DNA of 64,000 bases from Rhynchopus sp. YZ270_cl-10. Its lineage: Eukaryota; Euglenozoa; Diplonemea; Diplonemida; Diplonemidae. Positions 46,611 to 57,599 of the stretch are shown in pieces. Every line of letters starts with the position of its first letter. Position 1 is the stretch's first letter. The notes under the pieces are model-generated. The model was not told the DNA's origin. It ran no database searches and saw nothing but the letters and a program-made list of their open reading frames with translations. The stretch spans positions 186,001 to 250,000 of the forward strand of contig OZ037882.1 of NCBI GenBank assembly GCA_964035575.1. Reading direction: 5' to 3'. The position numbers and the translations under genes are program-made.

Positions 46611-49600
46611 TTAACTTTCCTCCCCCTTTTTTAGCTGCGTCATTTTTAACGACGTCCCGACAGAGAGACAGCGGCGCTTCTGGTCTGGCTCTGTCTTCCC
46701 TGGCAGAGTCCGCTTCCGTGAGCCAGCACTTCCATCCCCTTCATCGCTGTCGGTGCTCGTCTCCTGTTTTTCTTTCTTCTTCTCTTCTTCCTCGTCCTCA
46801 ATTACCTCTTCAGTTCCAGTACTACGGTACAGAAGTGTAGTCATAGGTTCCCACGTTGTCGTCAGAGGACTCATCACACAGTCACCTTCCATCTGGGAGT
46901 TGGTGATGAGAAGGAAGTTATCGTCGTTCCATTGAGCCAGACTGCATTTCTTGAGATTCTTGGTCTTCTTGAGACATTTACCTAGTGAGGTGTGGACATT
47001 GCGCGCCTTCGTACGCATGCTGGTACTAATGTCACTACCAGCATTGGTTGTGTTTTGCCTGAACTTCGCGTCTGCGTAGCGGACCTGCAGTGTCTTGCCC
47101 TTCTCCAACGTCACCAAAATGAAGTCCATCGTTGCCGGTCCATCGCAATGCAGCAGAATCGTATCACCCACCTTCAGCTCCTCCAATGCGGTCTGAAAGT
47201 CTTCACTGAGTTCTGTGCGGTGTTTGTGGCTTTGACTCTTGAAGGGGTGACTGTGACTCTTTTTGTTCTTCAGCGTTATGATCTTTACCTTGTTGACAGA
47301 CTTAGGCACCCAGTTTGTAAGTCGAGACGTCTGCTTGCCAGTTGGCAGGGGGTGTGTGGCTTCCCTGTTGTGATAGAAGAAGAGCAGGAAAAGGGCCAAA
47401 GTGCGGAATGCGTTGTTCTCAAACGTCGTCCAACGCTGTTTGCTCAGTCCTTTGAGGTGCACTTTGTCGGGAATCATTTCGGAGAAGTCCCCGTGTATCA
47501 TCAATTGAACTCTGACTGTGTCGAGCACGCTGTAGTCGATCACAGGACACTGGCCCCCATTAGAGTGAACAATACGAACCATATTTCTAGGTACCTTCAA
47601 GAAGTCGGCTGCAAGGTAGTCACCATCTGCCGCTGCCTGTAGAATACGCCGTACATCACAGGCAGTCGTATTCGGCTCCCACACGAGAGGTATATCACCG
47701 AAAGAATGCTTGAATCCACTCGTGATCATCCGCATTACAGGCCTCACCCGCGGCCATGTGAGAGCGGCGAAGAGACTGAGGTCTTTGTCCTCAACACCAG
47801 AATGAGCAACGCTATCGCGTGTTGCCTTGTCGTGTACAGTGTGGAGGAGGCTGTCAAATTCATCCACGCTCAATAAAGCTTCCTCGCGTGTGCCGAGTGA
47901 AATGTTTCGTCCTTCTCTTGCATCACTGAGGTGGGTCTGTGGGTTGATTCCCGTGCATACAGGAAGCACTCTCACTGCCTCCTTCACACCCATCATATCC
48001 ATTTGGAGCTCTCGCAAGCATTTCAGAGCAAACCGTGCGCCATCCTCACGCTTCCTGTCCAGAAACTGACCCTCGTCCACGACGACAATCAACACAAGGC
48101 CAGGGGTTTGTTTCCCAAACTCCTCGAGCATCTCCTTAATGCGTGTCGTTATGTCGGCCACGTTCACGCCCTTGAGGTATTCTTTGGTCATCAGTTTTCC
48201 AAGCCTGAACTGCATCTGCACGTCCGAGTCTGGAATGTCAAGAACTGTTGGGCCCAGTTGCTGCTTCTCGCTCTGTAGCTGCTTGTACCCATTGAGCCAA
48301 GCAAACAAGCGGGACAAGACAAGTACCTGGACACAACGTTCTCCACCCACGCTCCCATCCACGAGAAAGTCTTCCTCATGACAAGACAGTGTCGAGGCGC
48401 AGTTGAATCCGATGTATGCCACAACAGGTTCATAACGCTTCTTGCCCCCATTCTCCATCTCTTGCTGTTGAAAGCCCTGTCGTGCTGTTGATGTGCCAAA
48501 CGTCTTCCCAACCCCAGAAGCACACGCCAACACCAGTGCTCTTGTGTCTTGCATCGTCATTCCCACCTTGAGTTCATCCACAGTGGAGACCAACCTCTTG
48601 TTGAACCCATCACGCCCAATGCGCTTTTTACTATTGTAGGTGCTTGGTTCGTACGGCGAAATCGCCTTCTTCGCAAATTCATCCATATCGAATGGCTGCA
48701 GTTGAGCGTCCTTCGCCATTGCATACTGCAGGATCTTGAGTGCAGTGGACAGATTTTCCTCAGCTTTCTGTAAGTGTATGCAAAATAATGTACAACGACT
48801 GGAAACAACAGAATAAAATACAAAACTGTGCATGATCTCCACTGCCGACTTTGCAACCCCAACACACATGTTGCGAATGGGTCATTGCTGGAAAAATGAA
48901 ATACAAATGATGTGGAAACGCAAGTAGACCACTCGCCGTGCCTCCAAAAGGTCCAAAGTTCCCTAGGCCACACAGACAGTACAACCACATGTAATGACTC
49001 AACTCAAAGGTTAAGTGAATACAAACTACAAAAATAAGGGTGATACCTTCAGACGATCCTCCTTGATCGACTTCTCCTCCTTGAGCTCGGTGATCACGGC
49101 CTGTATAGCGTCCTCGCTTGGTCGGGCATGATCAAAACGATCCGCAACTTCACCCAAAGTACCGATAGTAAAGTCATCGCGAGTAAACGTCTCGTCCCGA
49201 AGACAACGGTTTAAGATAACAATGTGATCACTGAGCATCGCCTTCTTTTTCTCCTTCGCCTTCTTCTCTGTCTGCAGCTTCCTCACAGCTTCTTCCGCTT
49301 CTGCAACAGAGCCTTGTAGACCAGCTATGGAAGAGGTAGCCTGTTGTTCATTCTCCAAGGGCAGGGGTCCACTTCCGTCATCCACACCAGGAGACATACT
49401 TGAGGAAAGGGGGTTGGGGAACAGAACAGAACAAAACAAAACGAACAAAAACAGGGGAAAACAAACGTTTCAGGGCAAGTGTTTGGGTATACGGGTTGGG
49501 TTTTGTGTGAAGAAAGGAATAAAATAGAGACTGCACAGTGGTGATGTGGTGATGTGGAAGAGGCGGGGTGGCGTGACATGAACAAAAGAGTGGGCACGGG

Positions 49601-50117
49601 AATTGTGGAGGCAAATCACTTCACACACCCCCCCCAACTAGCGCAAAAAATCTATACTCGATGTCGGCCAAAAACCGTACAGAAGCTCCCACTCATTTGG
49701 GTATTAGAGTGACGAGATCGTCTTGCATAAATAATCTGCTTCGTGTGAGACGTGCATTATGCGCCTCAGCATACCGCGCAAACACTGCAGAAGACGCAAC
49801 ATTCTCCACCGGCACCGCAGCTTCTATACACACCCCCCTTACCCCCTCCCCTGCACCACTCTTCACTGCAAAGCGGTCCAACAGACGCGACGCTATCCCC
49901 TTCCCCCGCCACCCCTCCTCCACACCCATCTGTGTCACAAACACACCCCGTGGACGCCCCACACCCCCATAGCTGTACCCCTCTATAAAGCCCACCACAT
50001 GACCAGAACAGACTGCCACGTGGCAGCACTCCGGGTGGTGTCGACAGTGGAGGGCGCGTGCATGGGGGGTCACAACGTTAAGTGACAGCGCCTCGGCTAA
50101 AGCAGAGACATTTGGCA
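46591..50117. repeat. Segmental duplication, copy 1 (direct)
   Basis: About 3.53 kb holding the effector gene, its upstream leader and a GNAT region. It matches 60135-63674 in the same orientation at very high identity, including intron and leader. The right edge is sharp: after ATTTGGCAC the two copies differ. Confidence 0.85.
46611..49397 (-). CDS. Crinkler/RHS-type effector-like protein with P-loop NTPase and probable nuclease domain, copy 1
   Basis: Two exons, 49397-49047 and 48767-46611, 835 residues; donor GTATCA, acceptor TTACAG, phase 0. Exon 1 (1-117) is a coiled coil (LQGSVAEAEEAVRKLQTEKK) shared by three genes here. Exon 2 has a P-loop, ACASGVGKTFGTS with Lys205; the position expected to be Gly/Ala is Cys. 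A Walker B strand, LVLIVVVDEGQFLD, has Asp348. A C-terminal module begins near TTFENNAFRTLALFLL, with MDFILV (Asp665) and LQVRYADAKF (Gln678), the order of a restriction-endonuclease-like fold of the Crinkler/RHS type. The tail is acidic, then basic (GSRKRTLPGK, QKRRC), a likely nuclear signal. There is no secretion signal. In the named family, NTPase plus nuclease proteins act on DNA or RNA in host nuclei or in transposon conflict. That role here is inferred. The gene looks whole. Confidence 0.7.
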
Positions 50118-50217
50118 CGAATGGCTGCAGTTGAACGTCCTTCGTCATCGCATACTCCAGGGTCTTGAGTGCAGTCTCCAGGGCCTTGAGTGCAGTGGAC
50201 AGATTTTCCTCAGCTTT
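49693..50217 (-). pseudogene. Chimeric piece: effector exon-2 start joined to a GNAT acetyltransferase
   Basis: From a usable acceptor (TTACAG before 50217), 33 residues of the effector exon-2 type (KAEENLSTALKALE...) run in frame into an EctA-like GNAT domain. The joint is after QLQPF, where this copy departs from the intact GNAT at 63248. The GNAT part is complete: core FVTQMGVEEGWRGKGIASRL (acetyl-CoA binding RGKGIA) and PVENVASSAVFARYAEAHN. No first exon of the effector type is found upstream, where a composite of mobile elements begins. The locus is therefore probably broken as an effector, although the acetyltransferase may still be read from an internal start. Confidence 0.6.
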
Positions 50218-50543
50218 CTGTAAGTGTGTGCAAAATAATGTACAACGACTCGAAACAACAGAATAAAATACAAAGCTGCCAGGCATATACCACGGGTGGT
50301 CTTGAACCACAAAGTTTCGACATGGTTGACATCCGTTGAGTAAATGTGTATTCCTGTCTGTGTGTAGTGGTTGTGATGTGAAAGAAAGAGCAACACAAAG
50401 AAAATCTACATGAGGGGGTTGGAGACAATCTTTTTCTGCTCTAGTTTATTTACCCAGGGAGATGAACCAGGGACTCCGCTAGGCACTAAAGTTCTGTTGA
50501 TTGTCAACAGAACTTTTTGAAAATGGGGGGGGGGGGGGGGGGG
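50218..50543. other. Remnant intron and left part of an interrupted repeat
   Basis: 50218-50275 matches the 3' end of the effector intron. Then comes unrelated sequence and, from 50477, the left part of a family E repeat ending in a run of 19 G. Confidence 0.5.
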
Positions 50544-50545
50544 TA

Positions 50546-51736
50546 GGGGGTCCGACTGTGAGTAAAATGACCGTACCAAAAACTCATTATTAAACTTCTG
50601 GTCATCTCCAAGGCAACTGCGGGTGAAAACCACCCTCAGAGTGGGTCACAGGGGGCCTGTGGGTCGAAAAACGACCCAGAAGCCACCCCAGAATACAAAA
50701 AAATGGAAAAAAATAGTGAAAAAACGGCTTTTTTCACGTTTTGGCCACTTTGGGCAAAATAGCGATTTTTCGAGAAAAAAATCAAAAACCGGCATATTTT
50801 TTGACATCACAAAGCCTCCTTTGGCACAAATATACCCCAAAAGTGGCCTGTGAGTCCATTCCAACCTGTTTTGGACATATTTGACACTTTTGGAAGTGTT
50901 TTTTTTGGTGTTTTTAGGTCAAAAAAACGTCAAAAAAATGCCTGTGACATGCCTGTGACACTTTGCACACCCCCTGTTACGGTCATAATTTTTTCGTTTT
51001 TTTGCCTGAAACCCCCAAAATACCCCTCCCGGACCCCACATAGTCCCGAATATCCATCACACACCCACTCAGAGTGAGTAGAAGCACCCCAAAAAAAATA
51101 TTTTTAAAAGCCCTTCAAATTCAACATGGATGCTGCCGAAACTGAAGTACAATTTTAGGGCTTTTAAAAATATTTTTTTTGGGGTGCTTCTACTCACTCT
51201 GAGTGGGTGTGTGATGGATATTCGGGACTATGTGGGGTCCGGGAGGGGTATTTTGGGGGTTTCAGGCAAAAAAACGAAAAAATTATGACCGTAACAGGGG
51301 GTGTGCAAAGTGTCACAGGCATGTCACAGGCATTTTTTTGACGTTTTTTTGACCTAAAAACACCAAAAAAAACACTTCCAAAAGTGTCAAATATGTCCAA
51401 AACAGGTTGGAATGGACTCACAGGCCACTTTTGGGGTATATTTGTGCCAAAGGAGGCTTTGTGATGTCAAAAAATATGCCGGTTTTTGATTTTTTTCTCG
51501 AAAAATCGCTATTTTGCCCAAAGTGGCCAAAACGTGAAAAAAGCCGTTTTTTCACTATTTTTTTCCATTTTTTTGTATTCTGGGGTGGCTTCTGGGTCGT
51601 TTTTCGACCCACAGGCCCCCTGTGACCCACTCTGAGGGTGTTTTTCACCCGCAGTTGCCTTGGAAATGACCAGAAGTTTAATAATGAGTTTTTGGTACGA
51701 AATTTTATACACAAGTCTATTAGGAGTCGGACCCCC
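50546..51736. mobile_element. TA-flanked foldback element
   Basis: 1191 bp. The ends are GGGGGTCCGACT and its complement, flanked by TA at 50544-50545 and 51737-51738, as for Tc1/mariner-type targets. Inside lie nearly perfect inverted arms of 541 bp, 50573-51113 and 51158-51698, around a 44-bp loop. No transposase is present. The few differences between arms imply recent origin or gene conversion. Confidence 0.85.
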
Positions 51737-51738
51737 TA

Positions 51739-52583
51739 GGCATACTGTGCAGGCGAGCCGTTTTTAGGCGAGTTTTTCGTTTTCCTGATTTTCAGGAAAA
51801 ACTCGCCAAAAACTCGCCCTACTCGCCCATTACTCGCCTATTACTCGCCAAAACTCGCCAAAAACTCGCCAAAACTCGCCTAAACTCGCCAAAAACTCGC
51901 CTAAACTCGCCTAAACTCGCCCACATTTGGGTGCAAATCCTGGTGCACATACGCACCTTGGGGGTGAAAATGTGCACCAGGATGTGAAAATGGAGGGCGG
52001 GGGTGACTGATGACAACATGCCACTCGAAAACACACAAAAAAATTGAAATTGTGTCACTTGTACGTCTAACGGCAACCATGTCACGGCAGTGGCTGACAG
52101 GCATGTATGTAAACATTTGCTCCAGGGGAAGATCCAAGCGTGCCATAGATCCCGGGGGACAAGACGTGCTACAATCCGGAGGATGACGAAGACATGAGCC
52201 GGGGCTACACTCGCTATACAACAATGTCCTCGCCATGCCGGTAAATGGCAACCCTGCAGGCCACCCCTTGGCGGTATTCCCCCACGACTACATCGCACCC
52301 ATCTGTGCAAGCTTCATGGATCCGCAGAAAGTACAGCTGGACTGGTGGTACTGGTTGTGGAAGCCTACAAAGCAAACTGCAGAGGTCTTGTTCAAGTGGA
52401 ACGAAAAAAATTTTCTCTTCAAAACTCAAATTTCCCTCATATTTTCGTGTGTACACTTTTCCCAAGGTAAAATCCCTACCAAAAAAAAAAAACTCGCCAA
52501 AACTCGCCCCCCAAAAATGGGCGAGTTTTAGGCGAGTTTTTGGCGAGTAGGCGAGTTTTTTTTACTCGCCTGCACAGTATGCC
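51739..52583. mobile_element. TA-flanked element with ACTCGCC iterations
   Basis: 845 bp. The ends are GGCATACTGTGCAGGCGAG and its exact complement, flanked by TA on both sides (51737-51738 shared with the foldback element, and 52584-52585). About 15 units of AACTCGCC or AAAACTCGCC lie inside the left end (51790-51930), and their complements inside the right end (52490-52570), typical of transposase-binding subterminal arrays. The middle (52050-52460) has balanced composition with an open plus-strand frame at 52235-52450. It may be captured host sequence. Confidence 0.85.
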
Positions 52584-52585
52584 TA

Positions 52586-52614
52586 GGGGGGGGGGGGGGG
52601 GGGGGGGGGGGGGG
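52586..52614. repeat. 29-base G homopolymer
   Basis: Pure G run at the right edge of the inserted elements, matched by a 19-base run at 50525-50543. Lengths may be inexact for technical reasons. Confidence 0.9.
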
Positions 52615-52660
52615 AAGTTCTGCTGAGTGGTTCAGACCCGTTCTACTTGTCAAAAAAGCT

Positions 52661-53900
52661 CAGGAGAAGAAAATATGGAGAGGTGAGTGCTCAAACGTCC
52701 CAAAAAAGTCAAAATCGGGCGTTGGAAAAAAAAAAGTTGCGTACCGTGCGCCTGCGCGCGCAAGCATGTACCCCACCACGTGGACCATCAACAGAACATT
52801 TTCAAAATCGGAAATCCTAGCGGAGAGCCTGGATGAACCCAGAGATTTATATACCATAGTAGAACTGAGGCTGAACCTCAGTTTTGAAGAAAAAAAAAAA
52901 CTTTTGCAGATTTGGAGAAAAAGTTTTTTGCATTTTTTTGGGGAACTGGGTTGCTGACCGCACCATGAAATCCCGTACCATACAGGCTGTACCCAAAAAT
53001 TTTTTGCCTGCGGCGCCATTTTTCCTTTTTTGCTCCGCAAAAAAGGGTTCGTTGAGTGACTATGTGGTGTAAAAAAAAGGCTAGATTTTTACACCGTACC
53101 CCAATTTTTTTTCGCCTGCGGCGCCATATTATATTATTTTGTTTTGCTTCGCAAAAAAATTTGAGTCACGTCCTGATATGAGTAAAAAATTGCATCCGGG
53201 TGCCCTTTTGTGCACTCCTCCTGAAGGGGTGAAAGGTGCTGTGAATGCTACCTTGCGTGCTGGAGTCAGGCATAGTGCATGTGGGCTGGAGCCCTAGCCA
53301 GTGAAGCCCCCTGGGCTAGTACAATGATGATACTTCAATCTTAAGTCCGTTTCTTCAAAAAAGCCCCTCCGTGACTCCAGGCCCCTCAGGAATAACAACC
53401 TCACTTTTTTTGCACTTTTGGTAAGGAAAAAAATCGTATATAAATCCCTGGATGAACCCTTTTATTGTTCACTTTGTCAAAATCCCTTTGTTTTTCTCTT
53501 TGTCTATTTTTCCTGCATTTTTTATTCTCTTCTTTGTACTTTCTTTTGTTTTGGTTGTTGTTAGATAAGCTCAATCGCCTATCGAGTTCTGTGAATAGCA
53601 CGGAACTCCTTTTCATGTGTATCCATGGAAATCAGTATCATATGTGATACCGGGGGCAAAATTTTTGAAAAAAGGTGTCGTTTGAGAAAAACAAACAAAC
53701 GGACGCGCTGTGTGAAAAACGAGTGTTTCTCTGCGCGTGATATTTTGTGGGGAAGAATAAAACATTATGAAAAAAGCTCGTTGCGTTCCCACTATCGTTT
53801 CCGCTGCGCTCTCACTAGCGTTCCCACTCCATTCGGTTTTCTCTTACTTAACCCTGTAGACCCCAAGTACCCATATATGGGTAGCAGAATGGCGCCATAC
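52661..53900. other. Repeat-derived stretch without a gene
   Basis: Contains a second, diverged piece of family E (ATCAACAGAACATTTTCAAA, 52788-52808) and a GCGTACCGTGCGCCTGCG hairpin unit (52740). The block shared with 43957-44060 is at 53040-53140. No coding signature. Confidence 0.45.
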
Positions 53901-53929
53901 AATTAGGAATATTCTACTCAAAATTGGAA

Positions 53930-54720
53930 AAACATTTTTTATATTTTGAAAGATTTTGCGCCGATCTTTCAAAAGAAGCAATAATCGAAAAGTTTTGTGC
54001 ATCTAATATTTTTTTGGATGCTGGGGGGAAGGCGGAGCTGCCACGGAAAATCATATTTTTTGACCAACACCCCCTGAAATAACCCTCCTAATACCACTAG
54101 GCTATTACTGGGGTTCTACTCAGTTTCAGAAAAACATTTTTTTATATTTTGAAAGATTTTTCACCGATCTTTCAAAATACGCCATCTAAGAACACTTTTA
54201 TGCATCTGGGTTTTCCTTGGATGCCGGGGAGCGTGAAAAAGTACGAAAAAAAGGTCACTTTTCAGAGCCTCCATGTGATCAAAAAATTTCTACTCGTTTT
54301 CGTGAAAACACTTTTTTTGTGTGGAAAGATTTCGTTCACATCTTTCAAAATACGCAAAAATCGAAAACTTTTATGCATCTGTGATATCCTCGGATTTTGG
54401 TGAGATTTTACCACCAAATCACGGGTTTAAACGTTGCTAAGGTCGTAAGGCTAGTAGAGTTGATAAGTGGGGTTCTACTCATTTTCGTGAAAAGATTTTT
54501 ACATATTTGGAAAGATTTGATGTCAAATCTGTCAAAAGAAGCAAGAATCGAAAACTTTTGTGCATCTGAGTGCACTTTGGAAGTCCGTGAGAACCACCAC
54601 CAAAATCACTGTTTTTCTGACTATCCTTTGCCTTATTCCCACCCAAAACACACTAGAAGCCGGGTTTTCACTATTTTTTCGTATTGCAGGGTGCTTTTTT
54701 TTGTGAATTTTCAGCTCACA
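53930..54720. repeat. Degenerate satellite-like array, unit about 170-200 bp
   Basis: Four units start near 53930, 54125, 54300 and 54485. Each has GGTTCTACTC(A/G)NTTTC, a T-rich part, TTGAAAGATTT, ATCTTTCAAAA(G/T)A(C/A)GC, TCGAAAA(C/G)TTT(T/A)GTGCATCT and GGATGCNGGGG or similar. TTGAAAGAT and ATCTTTCAA form a small hairpin in each. A more diverged unit follows at about 54880. Confidence 0.75.
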
Positions 54721-55227
54721 GGGTCGTTCTGACCCATTCTGGGGGTGTTTCGGGCCTGTAGATGCCAAAAAACGTGAAAAAATCGCATTTTTACGTTGTG
54801 TAGTGGTGTTTCAGTGTAAATCGTTAGGGAAATCGATTTTTAGACATGCTGTCAACAGAGCTACACTCATCTAAGTTGGGTTCCACTAGGAATTTTTGCT
54901 CGATTTTTTTTTCTTTGAAAAGATTTTGTGGCGAATCTTTTAAATAACGCCATTTTCGGAGAGGAATAATTTAGGGATATTCCCTCGCTCGGCTGGACGA
55001 GTAAAAAATCGAAAGGTGGATTTTGTGCTCACCTCATTTTGGGGATAATATTTTTTTTCGAAAAAAAAACTTAAAAAAAATGGAATTGAAAGCCGTGTTC
55101 AAAATCTTTCAATTGCGGCCAGGTACGATCAAAAATTTGCATCTGGGGTCCCTTTACCGGTTGGAGAGCCCCAAAAACCAAAAACTCAAAAGTGGGTCCA
55201 AAAAATGGCTTGGGGTCTAAAGGGTTA
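54721..55227. other. AT-rich stretch beside the satellite
   Basis: Holds the diverged fifth unit of the array (about 54875-54960) and no gene. Confidence 0.4.
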
Positions 55228-55479
55228 CTGGGGGGGGTCGAATAGTAGATCCCCCCTTTGAATAGTAGATCCCCCCCTAAATTTTAGACTCCAATTTTTT
55301 TGACCCTATTTTAGGTGCTCAAAAGTGGAGTCTGACCCCCATGTCCAGGTCACAAAAATGCCCGATGAGTCCAATAAAGCAACAAATTTCATGTTTTGAG
55401 TAGTTGTGGTAATATGTGGAAAAAAAATTATACAGGGGGGATCTACTATTTAGGGGGGATCTACTATTCGACCCCCCCC

Positions 55480-55481
<2 letters not shown>
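55228..55481. mobile_element. TA-flanked MITE with doubled terminal repeat
   Basis: 254 bp. The left end CTGGGGGGGGTCGAATAGTA GATCCCCCC is followed by a second AATAGTAGATCCCCCC. The right end is the complement of both. TA lies on each side (55226-55227 and 55482-55483). The interior (about 150 bp) has no coding frame of note. Confidence 0.8.
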
Positions 55482-55525
<44 letters not shown>

Positions 55526-55682
55526 CAAATTCCTCACGAAAGAGGCAGTAAGAAGCTCACACACTAACATGCAACAAAATCAGCTATACTTTTTTTATTA
55601 AAACCCACTAATATGGGGTTTAACTTGTTTTGGTTCTGAAAGCGAATGGAATTTCGCTTTGTGCTACTTTCCCAAACTCCCA

Positions 55683-57380
55683 TCATCCCACAAATCCCAT
55701 TGCTTTCATATTGAACTGGTGACGCTCGTTCAATAACTGAACAAACAGCTTAGGCGCTGGGTGGTAGATGTGGAACTTAACCTCTTGAGCTGAAACCAAG
55801 GTGGCTTCCCTGAACTCTGAAGCCCACGATACTGCTTGGTCTTGCGTCTTAAAAACAGCTCTCAGCTCCACCCTCTGATGATCACCGGTATCTTCAAAAT
55901 CTGATGCCTGTTTCTCACTGTAGAAACTGACTGATACACGTGCTGGTGTTGTGCCATTACTGTTTCCATCGTACATCTTGTGCAGGTTGCCGTCGAGAAG
56001 GATAAGGTTGCAGTCGTTATTGTAGAGCCATTCTTGCCCACGTTTTCTGCAGTATCTCCGTTCATGAATATGGCACATAATTGGCACATATTTCGCGGTA
56101 TTGCTAAGTACAAACTCACGAGAGGCGCGGTCTGCTGCGGCTTGAACGACAGACGAGCTGCTCACGCGTGACGGTTCCTCCTCTTCGCGCTCGGGTGATT
56201 GTCCTTTGCCGTAATGGTTGGTGTCAATGCACACTGGGCTGGCAACGACACTGCCTCGTTCGTCCCGGAAAATGGGGGTTGTGACCCGCTGCCTTTCCAC
56301 GATATTGCATGGACTAGGAGACCAAGTGTTCAAGAAACCACGCAGGTGGATTTCAAAATCGCGTGAGTGCACCTGGTCGCGGAAGAGCAAATCCATGCAG
56401 AGATCACTGTTGGAAGTTACCACAGAAGCCGTTTCCTCGTACGCAATATTTCCGTAGTAGGCCTGGGTCCGAAACGCGACCTCAAAAGCGTTCTGACGCA
56501 GGCAGGGGTACCGTGCTCCGTTCACCACACGCCACTGAAGTTGATACCAGTCCTGTTGCAGATGGGTTGTAAGTCGATGTAGGATATGCCTCTCGCTAAA
56601 TCGGGGGTTTCAAGGAACGTGCAAAAACAAGAACAAAAAACGGGAAATATGCTCATACCCCACCCAGTTGTAAATATACCTGTGCATCTACGCCCCCACC
56701 CATCGAGATCTGCCTGGTATTCTTCAAATCCTCGCATCGCAACTTCAGCGTCTCGCGCGCAAGCGTCAGATCTACCTGACGACTCTGTAAGTGTGTGTAA
56801 AATAAATGTGCAAAACTAGAAACAACAAAATAACAACAAAGTTGCACCACACTGTGCATCACCAGTGCCGACAATTGCAACCCCAACACACACATGTTGC
56901 GAATAGGTGATGCTAGAAAAATAAAATAAAAATGGGTGTGGAAAGCAAGTAGACCACTCGCCATGCCTCCAAAAGGTCCAAAATTCCCTACGCCACACAG
57001 ACAGTACAACCACATGTAATGACTCAACTCAAAGGTTAAATGAATAGAAACTACAAAAATAAGGGTGATACCTTCAGCCGATCCTTGAGCTCGGAGATTA
57101 CGTCCCGTATAGCGTCCTCGCTTGGTTGCATAGTATCAAAATTATCCGCAACATCACCCCAGTTACGGACAGTAAAGCCATCGCAAGCAAACATCCTCTC
57201 CCGAAGACAACGGTTTAAGATAACAATGTGACCCCTGAGCATCTCCTCCTCTGTCTGCAGCTTCCTCTCAGCTTCTTCCGCTTTTGCAACAGAGCCTTGT
57301 AGACCAGCTATGGAAGAGGTAGCCTGTTGTGCATTCTCCAAGGGCAGGGGTCCACTTCCGTCATCCACACCAGAAGACAT
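55683..57380 (-). CDS. Effector-like protein with the shared coiled-coil exon and a C-terminal HNH nuclease
   Basis: Three exons, 57380-57072, 56784-56680 and 56552-55683, 427 residues, all phase 0 (donors GTATCA and GTATAT, acceptors TTACAG and AACAG). Exon 1 is almost the same coiled coil as in the two NTPase-type genes (GSGPLPLENAQQATSSIAGL, with a shorter middle), and the first intron is also shared. Exon 2 is a second charged helix (RQVDLTLARETLKLRCEDLK). Exon 3 has the HNH module: PIMCHIHERRYC (His299), then NNDCNLILLDGNLHKMYDG (Asn320, His329), the order of HNH nucleases found at the end of Crinkler-type effectors. There is no P-loop. The expected action is metal-dependent DNA cutting, and the biological target is unknown. 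The gene looks whole. Confidence 0.72.
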
Positions 57381-57599
57381 ACTTGAGGAAAGGGGGTTGG
57401 GGAACAGAACAGAACAAAACGAACAAAAACAGGGGAAAACAAACGTTGCAGGGCAAGTGTTTGGGTATACGGGTCGGGTTTTGTGTGAAGAAAGGAATAA
57501 AATAGAGTCTGCACAGTGGTGATGTGGTGTGTGGAAGAGGCGGGGTGGCGTGACATGAACAAAAGAGTGGGTACGGGAATTGGGGCAGCCTTTTTCCCC

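Larger units (their letters stand above)
50477..52660 (+). repeat. Family E repeat interrupted by two mobile elements
   Basis: The left part is 50477-50529 (GCACTAAAGTTCTGTTGATT, GTCAACAGAACTTTTTGAAA ATGGG) and the right part 52613-52660 (GAAGTTCTGCTGAGTGGTTC, AGACCCGTTCTACTTGTC, A run). Together they equal the uninterrupted copy at 19503-19636. The A-rich middle of that copy is here a G run that holds the insertions. Confidence 0.75.

Noticed and set aside
50623-51714. Pairs of identical small proteins on both strands
   Set aside because: They are mirror readings of the palindromic arms of the foldback element.
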